Part shown: positions 36,979 through 46,126 of the stretch, one piece after another
Layout: every line of letters starts with the position of its first letter
Position numbering within the stretch: position 1 is the stretch's first letter
Assembly (NCBI RefSeq): GCF_019669985.1
Contig: NZ_AP019782.1
Span: 798,501-862,500, forward strand
Source: Methylogaea oryzae
Lineage (GTDB): Bacteria; Pseudomonadota; Gammaproteobacteria; Methylococcales; Methylococcaceae
Reading direction: 5' to 3'
DNA: 64,000 bases
Position numbers and translations under genes: made by a program
Notes under the pieces: generated by a model
What the model was told of the DNA's origin: nothing
What the model saw: the letters and a program-made list of their open reading frames with translations, nothing else
Databases searched by the model: none

Positions 36979-38223
36979 CTAGGGGGCCGCCGTTTCGCCG
37001 AGGATGTAGCGATCGCCTTCCTGCGGGCAGAGGCAGACGACGTTGCTGTCGAGGTCCCGCAAATGCTGGGTGGCCTGCGCCAGCTTGCGGTCGATGGCTT
37101 CGTCGTCCTGGCCCGGGTCGTGGTGGAATAAATGGAGCGCGCGCACGTTGGCGCTGTGCGCCAGCTGCGCGACTTCGCGGGTGCAGGAGTGGCCCCAGCC
37201 TATCTTGTCCGGGTATTCCTCGTCCAAGTAGGTGCAGTCCGTAATCAATATGTCCGTGTCGCGCACGAAATCGATCAGCCGTTTTTGCAGCTCGGCGTTG
37301 TAATAGGCATTGTCCGCCGGATAAATTTCGTTATCGGTGATGTAGCAAACGGACTGCCCCCTGTAATTGACGCGGTAGCCCAGGCAGGCGCCCGGGTGGT
37401 TGAGCAGCATGCTTTTGATTTCGAAGTGGCCCACATTCATGGTTTCCTCGCGCATGTCGCGGAAGTAGACCCGTGCGCCGAATTCACGGATCGTTACCGG
37501 AAAGTAGACGTCGTCCATCTGCGCGGAAACGATTTCCCGGAAGCTGGTGTGGCCGTGGGCGGGACCGATGATCTCCACTTCGTTGCCCTTGACATAGAGC
37601 GGGGTAAAAAACGGAATGGCGTTGATGTGGTCCCAATGGGGGTGGGAAATCAGCAATTTGGCGGTGACTCTCGCCGTGGGGCGGGCCATCAAATGTTTGG
37701 CCAGGCTGGTGATGCCGGTGCCCGCGTCGAAAATGATCAGCGGCTCGTTGTCCACCGCCAGGGAAACGCAGAGGGTATTGCCGCCGTAACGTATGGTTTG
37801 CTCGCCGGGAACCGGCAAAGTTCCCCGGGTGCCCCAGTAGGCCAATTCGGCGTTTTTGGACATGACGGCGAATATTTCTTTGAGGAATTGGTCCAGGTTC
37901 GACAAGAGCTCTTGCTTGACCAGGAACGCGTCCGCGCCCACCGCTCTCGCCCTCCGCTTGTCGAACTCGTAGGTTTTTGCCGTGAGGATGATGATTTTGG
38001 TGTCTTTCAGCTCGGCGAGCTTGCGCAAACGCACGCACAACTCGAAGCCGTCGATGACCGGCATCATCAGGTCCAATAGGATGGCATCCGGCTGGAAAGC
38101 GAGCACCGCATCCACCGCGTTCTGCGGAGCAAGGGTGGATTGCACCTCATGTCCCGCCGCCTGGAGCGCATGAGTAACGAGAGCTACGATGGTCTCGTTA
38201 TCGTCAATGACAAAAAAACGCAC
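36979..38223 (-). CDS. Response regulator receiver fused to metallo-beta-lactamase-fold hydrolase
   Basis: This is a 414-residue two-domain protein. The receiver domain (1-130) has the acidic pair D7-D8, phosphorylation site D51 in LLDLMMP, the switch Thr in IILTAKT and the Lys in FLVKQ. The MBL domain (about 140-414) has the metal motif HPHWDH and resembles cyclic-nucleotide phosphodiesterase or RNase-Z-like enzymes (YWGTRGTLPVPG, ITDCTYLDEEY). A phosphorelay could therefore control a hydrolase that acts on a small molecule, possibly a cyclic nucleotide; the substrate is unknown. I chose the GTG at 38223 because GGAGG lies six bases upstream; a further upstream ATG adds residues that do not fit the receiver. 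No histidine kinase is adjacent. Confidence 0.88.
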   Translation of the reverse strand: MRFFVIDDNETIVALVTHALQAAGHEVQSTLAPQNAVDAVLAFQPDAILLDLMMPVIDGFELCVRLRKLAELKDTKIIILTAKTYEFDKRRARAVGADAFLVKQELLSNLDQFLKEIFAVMSKNAELAYWGTRGTLPVPGEQTIRYGGNTLCVSLAVDNEPLIIFDAGTGITSLAKHLMARPTARVTAKLLISHPHWDHINAIPFFTPLYVKGNEVEIIGPAHGHTSFREIVSAQMDDVYFPVTIREFGARVYFRDMREETMNVGHFEIKSMLLNHPGACLGYRVNYRGQSVCYITDNEIYPADNAYYNAELQKRLIDFVRDTDILITDCTYLDEEYPDKIGWGHSCTREVAQLAHSANVRALHLFHHDPGQDDEAIDRKLAQATQHLRDLDSNVVCLCPQEGDRYILGETAAP

Positions 38224-38476
38224 GTAAATCCTCCGGCAAAACGCGTTTCGTGGCAGCAATCATAGCGCGCCATCCCAGTTAGTATCGGATAAACGCGGAA
38301 ATTGTTGGCATATTTTTTAATTATGGATGTTCGCTGGAGGACTGTATCGACCATCCGCGGCCCGTTCTTTAGACGGGATCGAATTGCCGGCTCCATGTCG
38401 CTTCGCCATCATGCGCAGCGTGAATCAGGTGCTAACATGAATAGCCAATTTCCCTACAGCGAGGACGGAGCTTCCC

Positions 38477-40117
38477 ATGACCAGTCCCAAGCCCCATGAC
38501 ATGACCCATCCGGCCGACCTGGCGCGGCACGGCCAAGGTACCGGCCCGGTGCGCAGCCGGCGGCCGGTGTACGTGGATCAGTTGCCGCCCTGCAACAACG
38601 CTTGCCCGGCCGGCGAGAACATCCAGGCGTGGCTGGCTTTGGCCCAAGCCGGCGCATACGAGAAAGCCTGGCGGGCGCTGGTGCGGGACAACCCGATGCC
38701 GTCGGTGCATGGACGGGTGTGTTACCACCCTTGCGAAAATAGCTGCAACCGGGGACAGGTGGACAGTCCGGTGAGCATCCACGCGGTGGAGCGTTTCCTC
38801 GGCGACATGGCCTTGCGCGAGGGGTGGCAGGTGCAGCCCGACGCGCCGGCCAGCGGCAAGCGGGTGTTGGTGGTGGGCGCCGGGCCTAGCGGCTTGTCGG
38901 CCGCTTACCATTTGGCGCGGCTGGGCCATGCGGTGGAAATCCACGAGGCGGGCCCGGTGGCCGGCGGCATGATGCACTTCGGCATTCCCGCCTATCGCTT
39001 GCCGCGCGACGAACTGGCCCAGGAGGTGGCGCGCATCGAAGCCATGGGCGTGACCATCGTGCTCAACCGCAAGGTGGACGACCTGTTGGCGGCCAAACAA
39101 GCGGGCGACTTCGACGCGGTGTTCGTGGCCGTGGGCGCGCACCTCAGCAAGCGGGTGGAGATACCCGCCCGCGACGCCGGCAAGATCCTCGACGCGGTGA
39201 GCTTCCTGCGCCAGGCCGCTTCCGGCGAGCCGCCGGTCCTGGGCCGGCGCGTTGCCATCTACGGCGGCGGCAACACCGCCATGGACGCGGCCCGCGTTGC
39301 CAAACGCCTGGGGGCGGAGGAAGCGCTGATTATCTACCGGCGCGACGCCGAGCACATGCCGGCCCACCGTTTCGAAGCCGACGAGGCGATGGAGGAAGGG
39401 GTCAAGATCAACTGGCTGCGCACCATCAAGGAAATCGACCAGACCCACATCCAGGTCGAAGTGATGGAGATCGACGATCAGGGGTATCCAAAGCCCACCG
39501 GACGCTTCGAAACCCTGGAAGCCGATGCGCTGATCCTGGCCTTGGGCCAGGACACCGACAGCGGCTTCCTCAAGGCTATTCCCGACATCCAATTCAAGTC
39601 CGACGGCACGGTGATGGTCGATGCCAACATGATGACCGGCCACGCCGGCATTTTCGCCGGCGGCGACATGGTGCCCAGCGAGCGCACGGTGACGGTGGCC
39701 GTGGGCCACGGCAAAAAGGCCGCCCGCTGCATCGACGCTTATCTAAGCGGCACGCAGTACGTCAAGCCGCCCAAGCACGACATCGTCGGCTACGAAAAGC
39801 TGCACACGTGGTACCTCACCGAGGCCGAGCAGCGTCATCAAAGCTCCGTGGAGGCGGAGCAGCGCGCCTACGGCTTTGCCGAAGTGGTGCATGGCCTGAG
39901 CCAGGCCGAGGCCACTTACGAAGCCAAACGCTGCTTTTCCTGCGGCAACTGCTTCGAGTGCGACGGCTGTTACGGTTCCTGCCCGGAACAGGCCATCGTC
40001 AAGCTGGGGCCGGGGCTGCGTTACCGTTACGACTACAGCTTGTGCACCGGCTGCGCCGTGTGTTACGAGCAATGCCCTTGCCACGCCATCGAAATGATCC
40101 CGGAAGCTGGAGCCTAA
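38477..40117 (+). CDS. GltD-like FAD/NAD(P) oxidoreductase with C-terminal ferredoxin domain
   Basis: This is a 546-residue protein. The N-terminal part has the [4Fe-4S] helical domain of glutamate synthase small subunit and its relatives (PPCNNACPAGENI, CYHPCENSCNRGQ). Two nucleotide-binding folds follow, for FAD (VVGAGPSGLSAAYHLARLG) and NAD(P) (VAIYGGGNTAMDAARVAKRLG), with a GGD motif near residue 395. The C-terminal 70 residues carry two [4Fe-4S] motifs (CFSCGNCFECDGC, CTGCAVCYEQCP). It probably shuttles electrons between ferredoxin and NAD(P)H for the NifJ enzyme encoded three bases downstream. It is not a biosynthetic glutamate synthase by itself, as gltB is absent. Confidence 0.88.
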   Translation: MTSPKPHDMTHPADLARHGQGTGPVRSRRPVYVDQLPPCNNACPAGENIQAWLALAQAGAYEKAWRALVRDNPMPSVHGRVCYHPCENSCNRGQVDSPVSIHAVERFLGDMALREGWQVQPDAPASGKRVLVVGAGPSGLSAAYHLARLGHAVEIHEAGPVAGGMMHFGIPAYRLPRDELAQEVARIEAMGVTIVLNRKVDDLLAAKQAGDFDAVFVAVGAHLSKRVEIPARDAGKILDAVSFLRQAASGEPPVLGRRVAIYGGGNTAMDAARVAKRLGAEEALIIYRRDAEHMPAHRFEADEAMEEGVKINWLRTIKEIDQTHIQVEVMEIDDQGYPKPTGRFETLEADALILALGQDTDSGFLKAIPDIQFKSDGTVMVDANMMTGHAGIFAGGDMVPSERTVTVAVGHGKKAARCIDAYLSGTQYVKPPKHDIVGYEKLHTWYLTEAEQRHQSSVEAEQRAYGFAEVVHGLSQAEATYEAKRCFSCGNCFECDGCYGSCPEQAIVKLGPGLRYRYDYSLCTGCAVCYEQCPCHAIEMIPEAGA

Positions 40118-40120
40118 GCC

Positions 40121-43100
40121 ATGAATTCCCCGCAGGTAACGACCCTGGAAGGCAACGAGGCGGTGGCTTACATCGCCTACCGCGTCAACGAAGTCTGTGC
40201 CATCTACCCCATCACCCCGTCTTCCACCATGGCGGAACTGGCCGACCAGTGGGCGGCGGAGAGTGTGCCCAACATCTGGGGCAACATCCCCACCATCGTG
40301 GAAATGCAGAGCGAGGCCGGCGCCGCCGGCACGGTGCACGGCGCCCTGCAGACCGGCGCCTTGACCACGACGTTCACCGCGTCGCAAGGCCTGCTGTTGA
40401 TGATTCCCAATATGTACAAGATCGCCGGCGAACTGACCCCAGCGGTGTTCCACGTGGCGGCGCGCTCCCTGGCCGCCCAGGGGTTGTCCATTTTCGGCGA
40501 CCATTCCGACGTGGCGGCGGTGCGCGGCACCGGTTTCGCCCAGCTGGCGGCGGGCGGCGTGCAGGAGGCCCACGACATGGCGCTGATCGCCCAGGCGGCC
40601 AGCCTGGCTTCGCGCATTCCTTTCGTGCACTTTTTCGACGGCTTCCGCACTTCCCACGAAGTGAACAAGCTGGAGCTGATCGCCGACGAACACATCCGCG
40701 CCATGATTCCCGACGAACTGGTGCGCGCCCATCGCGGCCGGGGATTGAACCCGGACAATCCCTTCATCCGCGGCACGGCGCAGAACCCGGACGTGTATTT
40801 CCAAGCGCGGGAAACCGTCAACCCGTTTTACGAGCGCCTGCCCGCCATTGTGCAGGAGGCCATGGACCGCTTCGCCGGCCTCACCGGCCGGCACTACCGC
40901 TTGTTCGACTACTACGGCCATCCGGAAGCGGAGCGGGTGGCGGTGGTGATGGGCTCCGGCGCCGCCACTCTCAAGCAGACGGTGGCTAGTCTGCAGAAGC
41001 AGGGCGAAAAAGTCGGCGTGATCCAGGTGCGTTTGGCCCTGCCGTTTTCCGCCGAGCACTTCCTGCAAGTGCTGCCCGCCACCACCAAAGCCATCGCCGT
41101 GCTGGACCGGGTCAAGCTGCCGGGCGCCACCGGCGAGCCCTTGTACAACGACGTGGTGACGACCTTGATGGAGGCTTTTGCGGGCGGACGGCTGCCTTCG
41201 GCCCCGACCGCGCTGGCGGGAGAGGGGGGGCAGAAGCCCTCGCTGCTGGGGTGGTGGCGCGGCGAGCAGGGCGCGGGCGATTGGCCGCAGCAGGCGACCA
41301 TGCCGCGCATCGTCGGCGGACGCTACGGCTTGTCGTCCAAGGAGTTCACCCCGGCCATGGCCAAGGCGGTGCTGGACGAGCTGTCCAAACCCCAGCCGAA
41401 AAACCACTTCACCGTGGGCATCCAGGACGACGTCAGCTTTACCAGCCTGGACTACGATGCGAGCTTCGACATCGAGCCGGACAGCGTGGTGCGCGCCCTG
41501 TTCCTCGGCCTGGGGGCCGACGGCACGGTGGGCGCCAACAAGAACAGCATCAAGATCATCGGCGAGTCCACGCCCTTGTACGCCCAGGGCTATTTCGTCT
41601 ACGACTCGAAGAAATCCGGTTCGCGCACGGTGTCCCATGTGCGCTTCGGACCCGATCCCATCGACTCGCCCTATCTGATCCAGTCGGCCGGCTTCATCGG
41701 CTGCCACCAGTTCGGCTTCATCGAAAAAATCGACGTGCTGGAAAACGCCAAGGCCGGCGCCACCCTGTTGCTCAACAGCCCTTACGGGCCGGACGAGGTG
41801 TGGCGCAACCTGCCGCGTTCGGTGCAGGAGCAGCTCATCGCGAAAAACATCGCCCTGTACGTCATCGACGCGGCCAAAGTGGCGCAAGACACCGGCATGG
41901 GCAACCGCACCAACACCATCATGCAGACCTGCTTCTTCGCCATTTCCGGCGTGCTGCCGCGCGAGGAGGCCATCGAAAAGATCAAGGCGGCCATCAAGAA
42001 GACCTACGGCAAGAAAGGCGAGGAGGCGGTGCAGAAGAACTTCGCCGCCGTGGACCACACCTTGGCCCATCTGTACCCCGTCGCGTTGCCGAAGGTCGCC
42101 GACAGCGCCATCACCATTCCGCCGGTGGTGCCGCCCGCCGCGCCGGAGTTCGTGCAGAAGGTGACGGCCAGGATGATGGCCGGCCAGGGCGACAGCCTGC
42201 CGGTGTCCATGTTGCCCATCGACGGGACTTATCCTTCGGGGACGACCCAGTGGGAAAAACGCAACATTTCCGCTTTCGTGCCGGAGTGGGAACCGGATAT
42301 CTGCATCCAGTGCGGCAATTGCAGTTTCGTCTGCCCGCACAGCGTGATCCGTTCCAAGTTCTACCCGGAAACCCGGCTACAGGCGGCGCCGCGAGGCTTC
42401 AAGTCGGCGCCCATTTCCGCGCGGGGCTTTCCGGAAACCCGCTATACCTTGCAGGTTTACGTGGAAGACTGCACCGGCTGCGGTTTGTGCGTGGAGGTCT
42501 GTCCGGCCAAGAGCTTGCAGGAAAGCGGGGTGAAGGCCATCAACATGAAGTCCAAGGAGCCTATCCTCGAGCAAGCCCAGGCCAACATCGGCTTCTTCGA
42601 GACGCTGCCGGTCAACGACCGCTCGCGGGTGGATTTCTCCTCGGTGCGCGGCGCCCAGTTCCTGCAACCCTTGTTCGAGTTCTCCGGCGCTTGCGCCGGC
42701 TGCGGCGAGACGCCCTATGTGCGGCTGTTGTCGCAGCTGTTCGGCGACCGTTTGCTGATGGCCAACGCCACAGGTTGCTCGTCCATCTACGGCGGCAACC
42801 TGCCCACCACGCCCTGGACCAAAAACGACGAAGGGCGCGGGCCGGCCTGGGCCAATTCGCTGTTCGAGGACAACGCCGAATTCGGCTTGGGCTTCCGCTT
42901 GAGCGCCGACAAGCATTTGGACCTCGCCAAGCAATTGGCGCTGGAGTTGAAAGGCCAGTTGAATGCCGAACTGGTGGACGAAATCATCGCCGCGCCTCAG
43001 CTCAGCGAATCGGAAATCCGCCGCCAGCGCATCCGCGTCGCCGAATTGAAAGCCGCCCTCATCCAGCTGGGTACGGACAAGGCCCGCGACCTGTTGTCGG

Positions 43101-43801
43101 TGGTGGATCATTTCGTGCGGCGCAGCGTGTGGATCATGGGCGGCGACGGCTGGGCCTACGACATCGGCTCCGGCGGCGTGGACCACGTGCTGGCCAGCGG
43201 CCGCGACATCAACGTGCTGGTGCTGGACACCGAGGTGTACTCCAACACCGGCGGGCAGATGTCCAAGTCCACGCCCCTGGGCGCGGTGGCCAAGTTCGCC
43301 GCCGCCGGCAAGCAGGTGGGCAAGAAGGACTTGGCGTTGCAGGCCATCTCCTACGGCAACGTCTACGTCGCCCGCATCGCCATGGGCGCCAACCCGCAGC
43401 AGACCCTGCTGGCCCTGCGCGAAGCGGAGGCCTACCCGGGACCGTCCCTGGTGCTGGCCTACAGCCACTGCATCGCCCACGGCATCAACATGCAGCACGG
43501 CTTGAAGCAGCAGGACCTGGCGGTGGCCAGCGGCCACTGGCCGCTGCTGCGCTACAACCCGGCGCTGCGCCAGTCGGACAAAAATCCCTTCGTGCTGGAT
43601 TCGCCGCGGCCGCATATGAAATTGAAGGATTACGCTTTCAACGAGCTGCGCTACAAAATGCTGGCCCGCGCCCACCCGGAAGAAAGCGAGCACCTGATGG
43701 CCATGGCGCAGCAGGTGGTATTACAGAAATGGGATGTCTACGAAGACATGGCCAGCCGCAGCGGCAGCCATTTCCATCCCGATGTCGCGGTTAAATCTTG
43801 A
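40121..43801 (+). CDS. nifJ: Pyruvate:ferredoxin (flavodoxin) oxidoreductase
   Basis: This is a 1226-residue single-chain enzyme converting pyruvate and CoA to acetyl-CoA and CO2 with reduction of ferredoxin or flavodoxin. The order is a pyrimidine-binding domain (YPITPSSTMAE), a transketolase-like middle (GGRYGLSSKEFTP), gamma domain, two [4Fe-4S] motifs (CIQCGNCSFVCPH, CTGCGLCVEVCPAKS) and a TPP-binding domain (GACAGCGETPYVRLL, GDGWAYDIGSGG). About 35 Gly/Pro/Trp-containing residues around 357-392 look like an insertion relative to family members that I recall. An oxygen-sensitive enzyme of this kind in a probable aerobe suggests low-oxygen or fermentative metabolism. Confidence 0.95.
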   Translation: MNSPQVTTLEGNEAVAYIAYRVNEVCAIYPITPSSTMAELADQWAAESVPNIWGNIPTIVEMQSEAGAAGTVHGALQTGALTTTFTASQGLLLMIPNMYKIAGELTPAVFHVAARSLAAQGLSIFGDHSDVAAVRGTGFAQLAAGGVQEAHDMALIAQAASLASRIPFVHFFDGFRTSHEVNKLELIADEHIRAMIPDELVRAHRGRGLNPDNPFIRGTAQNPDVYFQARETVNPFYERLPAIVQEAMDRFAGLTGRHYRLFDYYGHPEAERVAVVMGSGAATLKQTVASLQKQGEKVGVIQVRLALPFSAEHFLQVLPATTKAIAVLDRVKLPGATGEPLYNDVVTTLMEAFAGGRLPSAPTALAGEGGQKPSLLGWWRGEQGAGDWPQQATMPRIVGGRYGLSSKEFTPAMAKAVLDELSKPQPKNHFTVGIQDDVSFTSLDYDASFDIEPDSVVRALFLGLGADGTVGANKNSIKIIGESTPLYAQGYFVYDSKKSGSRTVSHVRFGPDPIDSPYLIQSAGFIGCHQFGFIEKIDVLENAKAGATLLLNSPYGPDEVWRNLPRSVQEQLIAKNIALYVIDAAKVAQDTGMGNRTNTIMQTCFFAISGVLPREEAIEKIKAAIKKTYGKKGEEAVQKNFAAVDHTLAHLYPVALPKVADSAITIPPVVPPAAPEFVQKVTARMMAGQGDSLPVSMLPIDGTYPSGTTQWEKRNISAFVPEWEPDICIQCGNCSFVCPHSVIRSKFYPETRLQAAPRGFKSAPISARGFPETRYTLQVYVEDCTGCGLCVEVCPAKSLQESGVKAINMKSKEPILEQAQANIGFFETLPVNDRSRVDFSSVRGAQFLQPLFEFSGACAGCGETPYVRLLSQLFGDRLLMANATGCSSIYGGNLPTTPWTKNDEGRGPAWANSLFEDNAEFGLGFRLSADKHLDLAKQLALELKGQLNAELVDEIIAAPQLSESEIRRQRIRVAELKAALIQLGTDKARDLLSVVDHFVRRSVWIMGGDGWAYDIGSGGVDHVLASGRDINVLVLDTEVYSNTGGQMSKSTPLGAVAKFAAAGKQVGKKDLALQAISYGNVYVARIAMGANPQQTLLALREAEAYPGPSLVLAYSHCIAHGINMQHGLKQQDLAVASGHWPLLRYNPALRQSDKNPFVLDSPRPHMKLKDYAFNELRYKMLARAHPEESEHLMAMAQQVVLQKWDVYEDMASRSGSHFHPDVAVKS

Positions 43802-43812
43802 GGGGGAAGACC

Positions 43813-44820
43813 ATGGATCTGAGCACGAAATACATGGGGTTGGCGCTGAGCAATCCGCTGGTTGCGTCCGCCGGGCCGCTGTCGGGCACCCTGGACGGCA
43901 TCAAACGCCTCGAGGACGGCGGGGTGGCGGCGGTGGTGATGTTTTCCCTGTTCGAGGAGCAAATCCGCCACGAAAACGCGGCGTTCTCCCATTTGATGGA
44001 ATTGGGCAGCGACAGCTTCGCCGAGTCCTTGAGTTATTTCCCTGAAATGGGCGCCTACCAAATCGGGCCGGAAAGCTACCTGGATTTGATTCGCCGGGCC
44101 ACCGAGACGGTGGATATTCCCGTGATCGCCAGCCTCAATTGCGTCAGCGACCGGGGCTGGGCCGATTATGCCAAGCAGATGCAGCAGGCCGGCGCTCACG
44201 GATTGGAATTGAACGTTTATTCCGTGGCCGCCGACCTGGACATGGACGGGGCCGCCGTGGAGCAGCGCTACCTGGACATACTGTTGGCGGTGAAAGGGGC
44301 GGTGAGCATACCGGTGTCGCTGAAACTCAGCCCGTTTTTCAGCGCCATGGGGCACATGGCCAAGCGCTTGGATTGGGCCGGAGCCGACGCGCTGGTGCTG
44401 TTCAATCGCTTCTACCAGCCGGATATCGACATCCAGGCTTTGGAGGTGGCGCCGACGCTGCAATTAAGCTCGCCCGGCGAAATTCGTCTGCCCTTGCTGT
44501 GGATCGCGCTGTTGCACGGAAAATTGCGGGCGTCCCTTGCCGCTACCCGGGGAGTGGATACGGCGGACGAGGTCGTCAAATATTTGTTGGCCGGCGCCGA
44601 TGTGGTGATGACCACTTCCGCCCTGTTGCGCCACGGTCCCGCCTACGCGGCGACTTTGCTGGACGGGGTAAAGCATTGGATGGAGGGACGCGGGTTTGGC
44701 TGCATCGAGCAAATGCGCGGAATCATGAGCCACGGGCGCGCCGCAAATCCGGCCGCTTTCGAGCGGGCCAACTACATACGGGTTTTGGAGAGTTATCAAA
44801 GTCCCTACGCGTCCACTTGA
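43813..44820 (+). CDS. Dihydroorotate-dehydrogenase-like flavoprotein
   Basis: This is a 335-residue TIM-barrel FMN protein related to PyrD (MDLSTKYMGLALSNPLVASAGPLS, LELNVYS, VSLKLSPFF, LLAGADVVMTTSALLRHGP). It is the subfamily commonly annotated 'dihydroorotate dehydrogenase-like' and found beside nifJ, probably not the pyrimidine enzyme. The start at 43813 follows AGGGGGA; an earlier in-frame ATG at 43798 lacks a site. It closes the three-gene operon and may be another flavin-based electron acceptor. The actual reaction is unknown. Confidence 0.85.
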   Translation: MDLSTKYMGLALSNPLVASAGPLSGTLDGIKRLEDGGVAAVVMFSLFEEQIRHENAAFSHLMELGSDSFAESLSYFPEMGAYQIGPESYLDLIRRATETVDIPVIASLNCVSDRGWADYAKQMQQAGAHGLELNVYSVAADLDMDGAAVEQRYLDILLAVKGAVSIPVSLKLSPFFSAMGHMAKRLDWAGADALVLFNRFYQPDIDIQALEVAPTLQLSSPGEIRLPLLWIALLHGKLRASLAATRGVDTADEVVKYLLAGADVVMTTSALLRHGPAYAATLLDGVKHWMEGRGFGCIEQMRGIMSHGRAANPAAFERANYIRVLESYQSPYAST

Positions 44821-45003
44821 CGCGCGAGAGGCGGAGGTGCCGGCCGCGCAACGCATGGCTTTACGGCGTTTCGCTCGCCATGTATTTTGTTTCTGCCGGG
44901 ATTAATACCGGCTTTCGGACATCGGAAGTGACCCAAGGGTTACGCCGCGGTCGTACGGGACATCCGGCCGTCGCCGCGTTTCCAGTTGTTTGTGCTGTTT
45001 GCA

Positions 45004-46023
45004 ATGCATATACGAAAAAGAAGTGCATTTTTAATTTTTTGCCTAGTCGCCATCGCCGCCTTCGTTCTCGGCAGCGCAACCTCCGAGCGTTTCCCCATCG
45101 TTTCCGGCGTGTTGAAGCTGGTTACCCCCTGGGATAGCCCCGAAATCGCGGAGTATCCCAAGGGATTCCGCCGCATCGCCTTTGTCAGCTCCAACGACGG
45201 CACCAAGCAACCGGCGTTTTTTCGCCCCAGCACCGGCGATAAAAAGCGTCCTTTGCTGGTTTCCCTGCACACTTGGTCGGGTACCTACGAGCAAGCCGAT
45301 CCGTTGGCGTTGAAAGCGCAGGAAAACAACTGGAACTATATCCATCCCGACTTTCGCGGTCCGAACTGGACGAAAGAGGCCTGCCTGAGCGACAAGGTCA
45401 TCGCCGACATCGACGACGCCATCAGTTTTGCGATCCAGGACGGTTCTGTCGACAAGGACAATATTTTCGTCGTGGGCGTCTCCGGCGGCGGCTATACGGC
45501 GCTCGGCGTGTCGCAGCGCACCAGCCACCGCTTGAAGGCGGTTTTGGTATGGGTGCCGATCAGCGATTTGAATTCGTGGTACAAGCAGTCCCGCCAGCGC
45601 GAGGACGATTACGCCGACAGCATTTTGCGCTGCACTTCCAGCGGGGCGGTGCTGGACGAGGCCGAGGCGGCCAAGCGTTCGCCCATCAATTGGATTTCCT
45701 CCCGTCCCAGCGAGGCGATAGTCGAAATATACGCGGGCATCAACGACGGTTATTCCGGGGCGGTGCCGATCACCCACGCGTTATTGTTTTTCAACAAAAT
45801 CGCCAGAATGCAGGGCAAGAAGGAAGACATCATTTCCGAGAGCCAGATGATGCGCTTGCTGTCCAAGGAGATCGACGTGCCGAAGGGGGCGTTGCAAGGG
45901 GACGGGCGCATTATTTTCACCAAGTCTTCCGGCAAAACCGCCATCAATATTTTCGAGGGCGGGCACGAAATGCTGACGGATTACTGCGCCCAAAGGATCA
46001 AGGAGTTGGCCGCCACGCCGTAG
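45004..46023 (+). CDS. Membrane-anchored or secreted alpha/beta hydrolase
   Basis: This is a 339-residue protein with an N-terminal hydrophobic segment (residues 7-25, FLIFCLVAIAAFVLGSA) acting as signal anchor, then an alpha/beta-hydrolase fold of prolyl-oligopeptidase/dipeptidyl-peptidase type. The nucleophile elbow is GVSGGGYT, a loop GPNWTKEACLSDKVIADIDDA precedes it, and a His in EGGHEML fits the catalytic His. The substrate is unknown, possibly a peptide or ester outside the cytoplasm. I chose the ATG at 45004; an upstream TTG is less likely. It stands alone and converges with the next gene. Confidence 0.75.
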   Translation: MHIRKRSAFLIFCLVAIAAFVLGSATSERFPIVSGVLKLVTPWDSPEIAEYPKGFRRIAFVSSNDGTKQPAFFRPSTGDKKRPLLVSLHTWSGTYEQADPLALKAQENNWNYIHPDFRGPNWTKEACLSDKVIADIDDAISFAIQDGSVDKDNIFVVGVSGGGYTALGVSQRTSHRLKAVLVWVPISDLNSWYKQSRQREDDYADSILRCTSSGAVLDEAEAAKRSPINWISSRPSEAIVEIYAGINDGYSGAVPITHALLFFNKIARMQGKKEDIISESQMMRLLSKEIDVPKGALQGDGRIIFTKSSGKTAINIFEGGHEMLTDYCAQRIKELAATP

Positions 46024-46077
46024 GCGGCGGGGCGGGGGAAGCCAGAGTGGAGCGGGAAACCGGAACGGGTGCCGGTA

Positions 46078-46111
46078 AGCCGTTCGCCGGGGCTGTCCCC
46101 GGGGAACGGCT
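46078..46111. terminator. Bidirectional hairpin between convergent genes
   Basis: AGCCGTTC and GAACGGCT enclose an inner CCGGGG/CCCCGG stem. The hairpin lies in the 103-base gap between the ends of the hydrolase and acyltransferase genes. It has no T tract, so its terminator role is inferred from position. Confidence 0.45.
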
Positions 46112-46126
46112 GGAGGCGCGGGGTGC

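Noticed and set aside
38302-38499. Short plus-strand open frame before the GltD-like gene
   Set aside because: It overlaps the true start and ribosome site of the GltD-like gene and has no recognisable motif.
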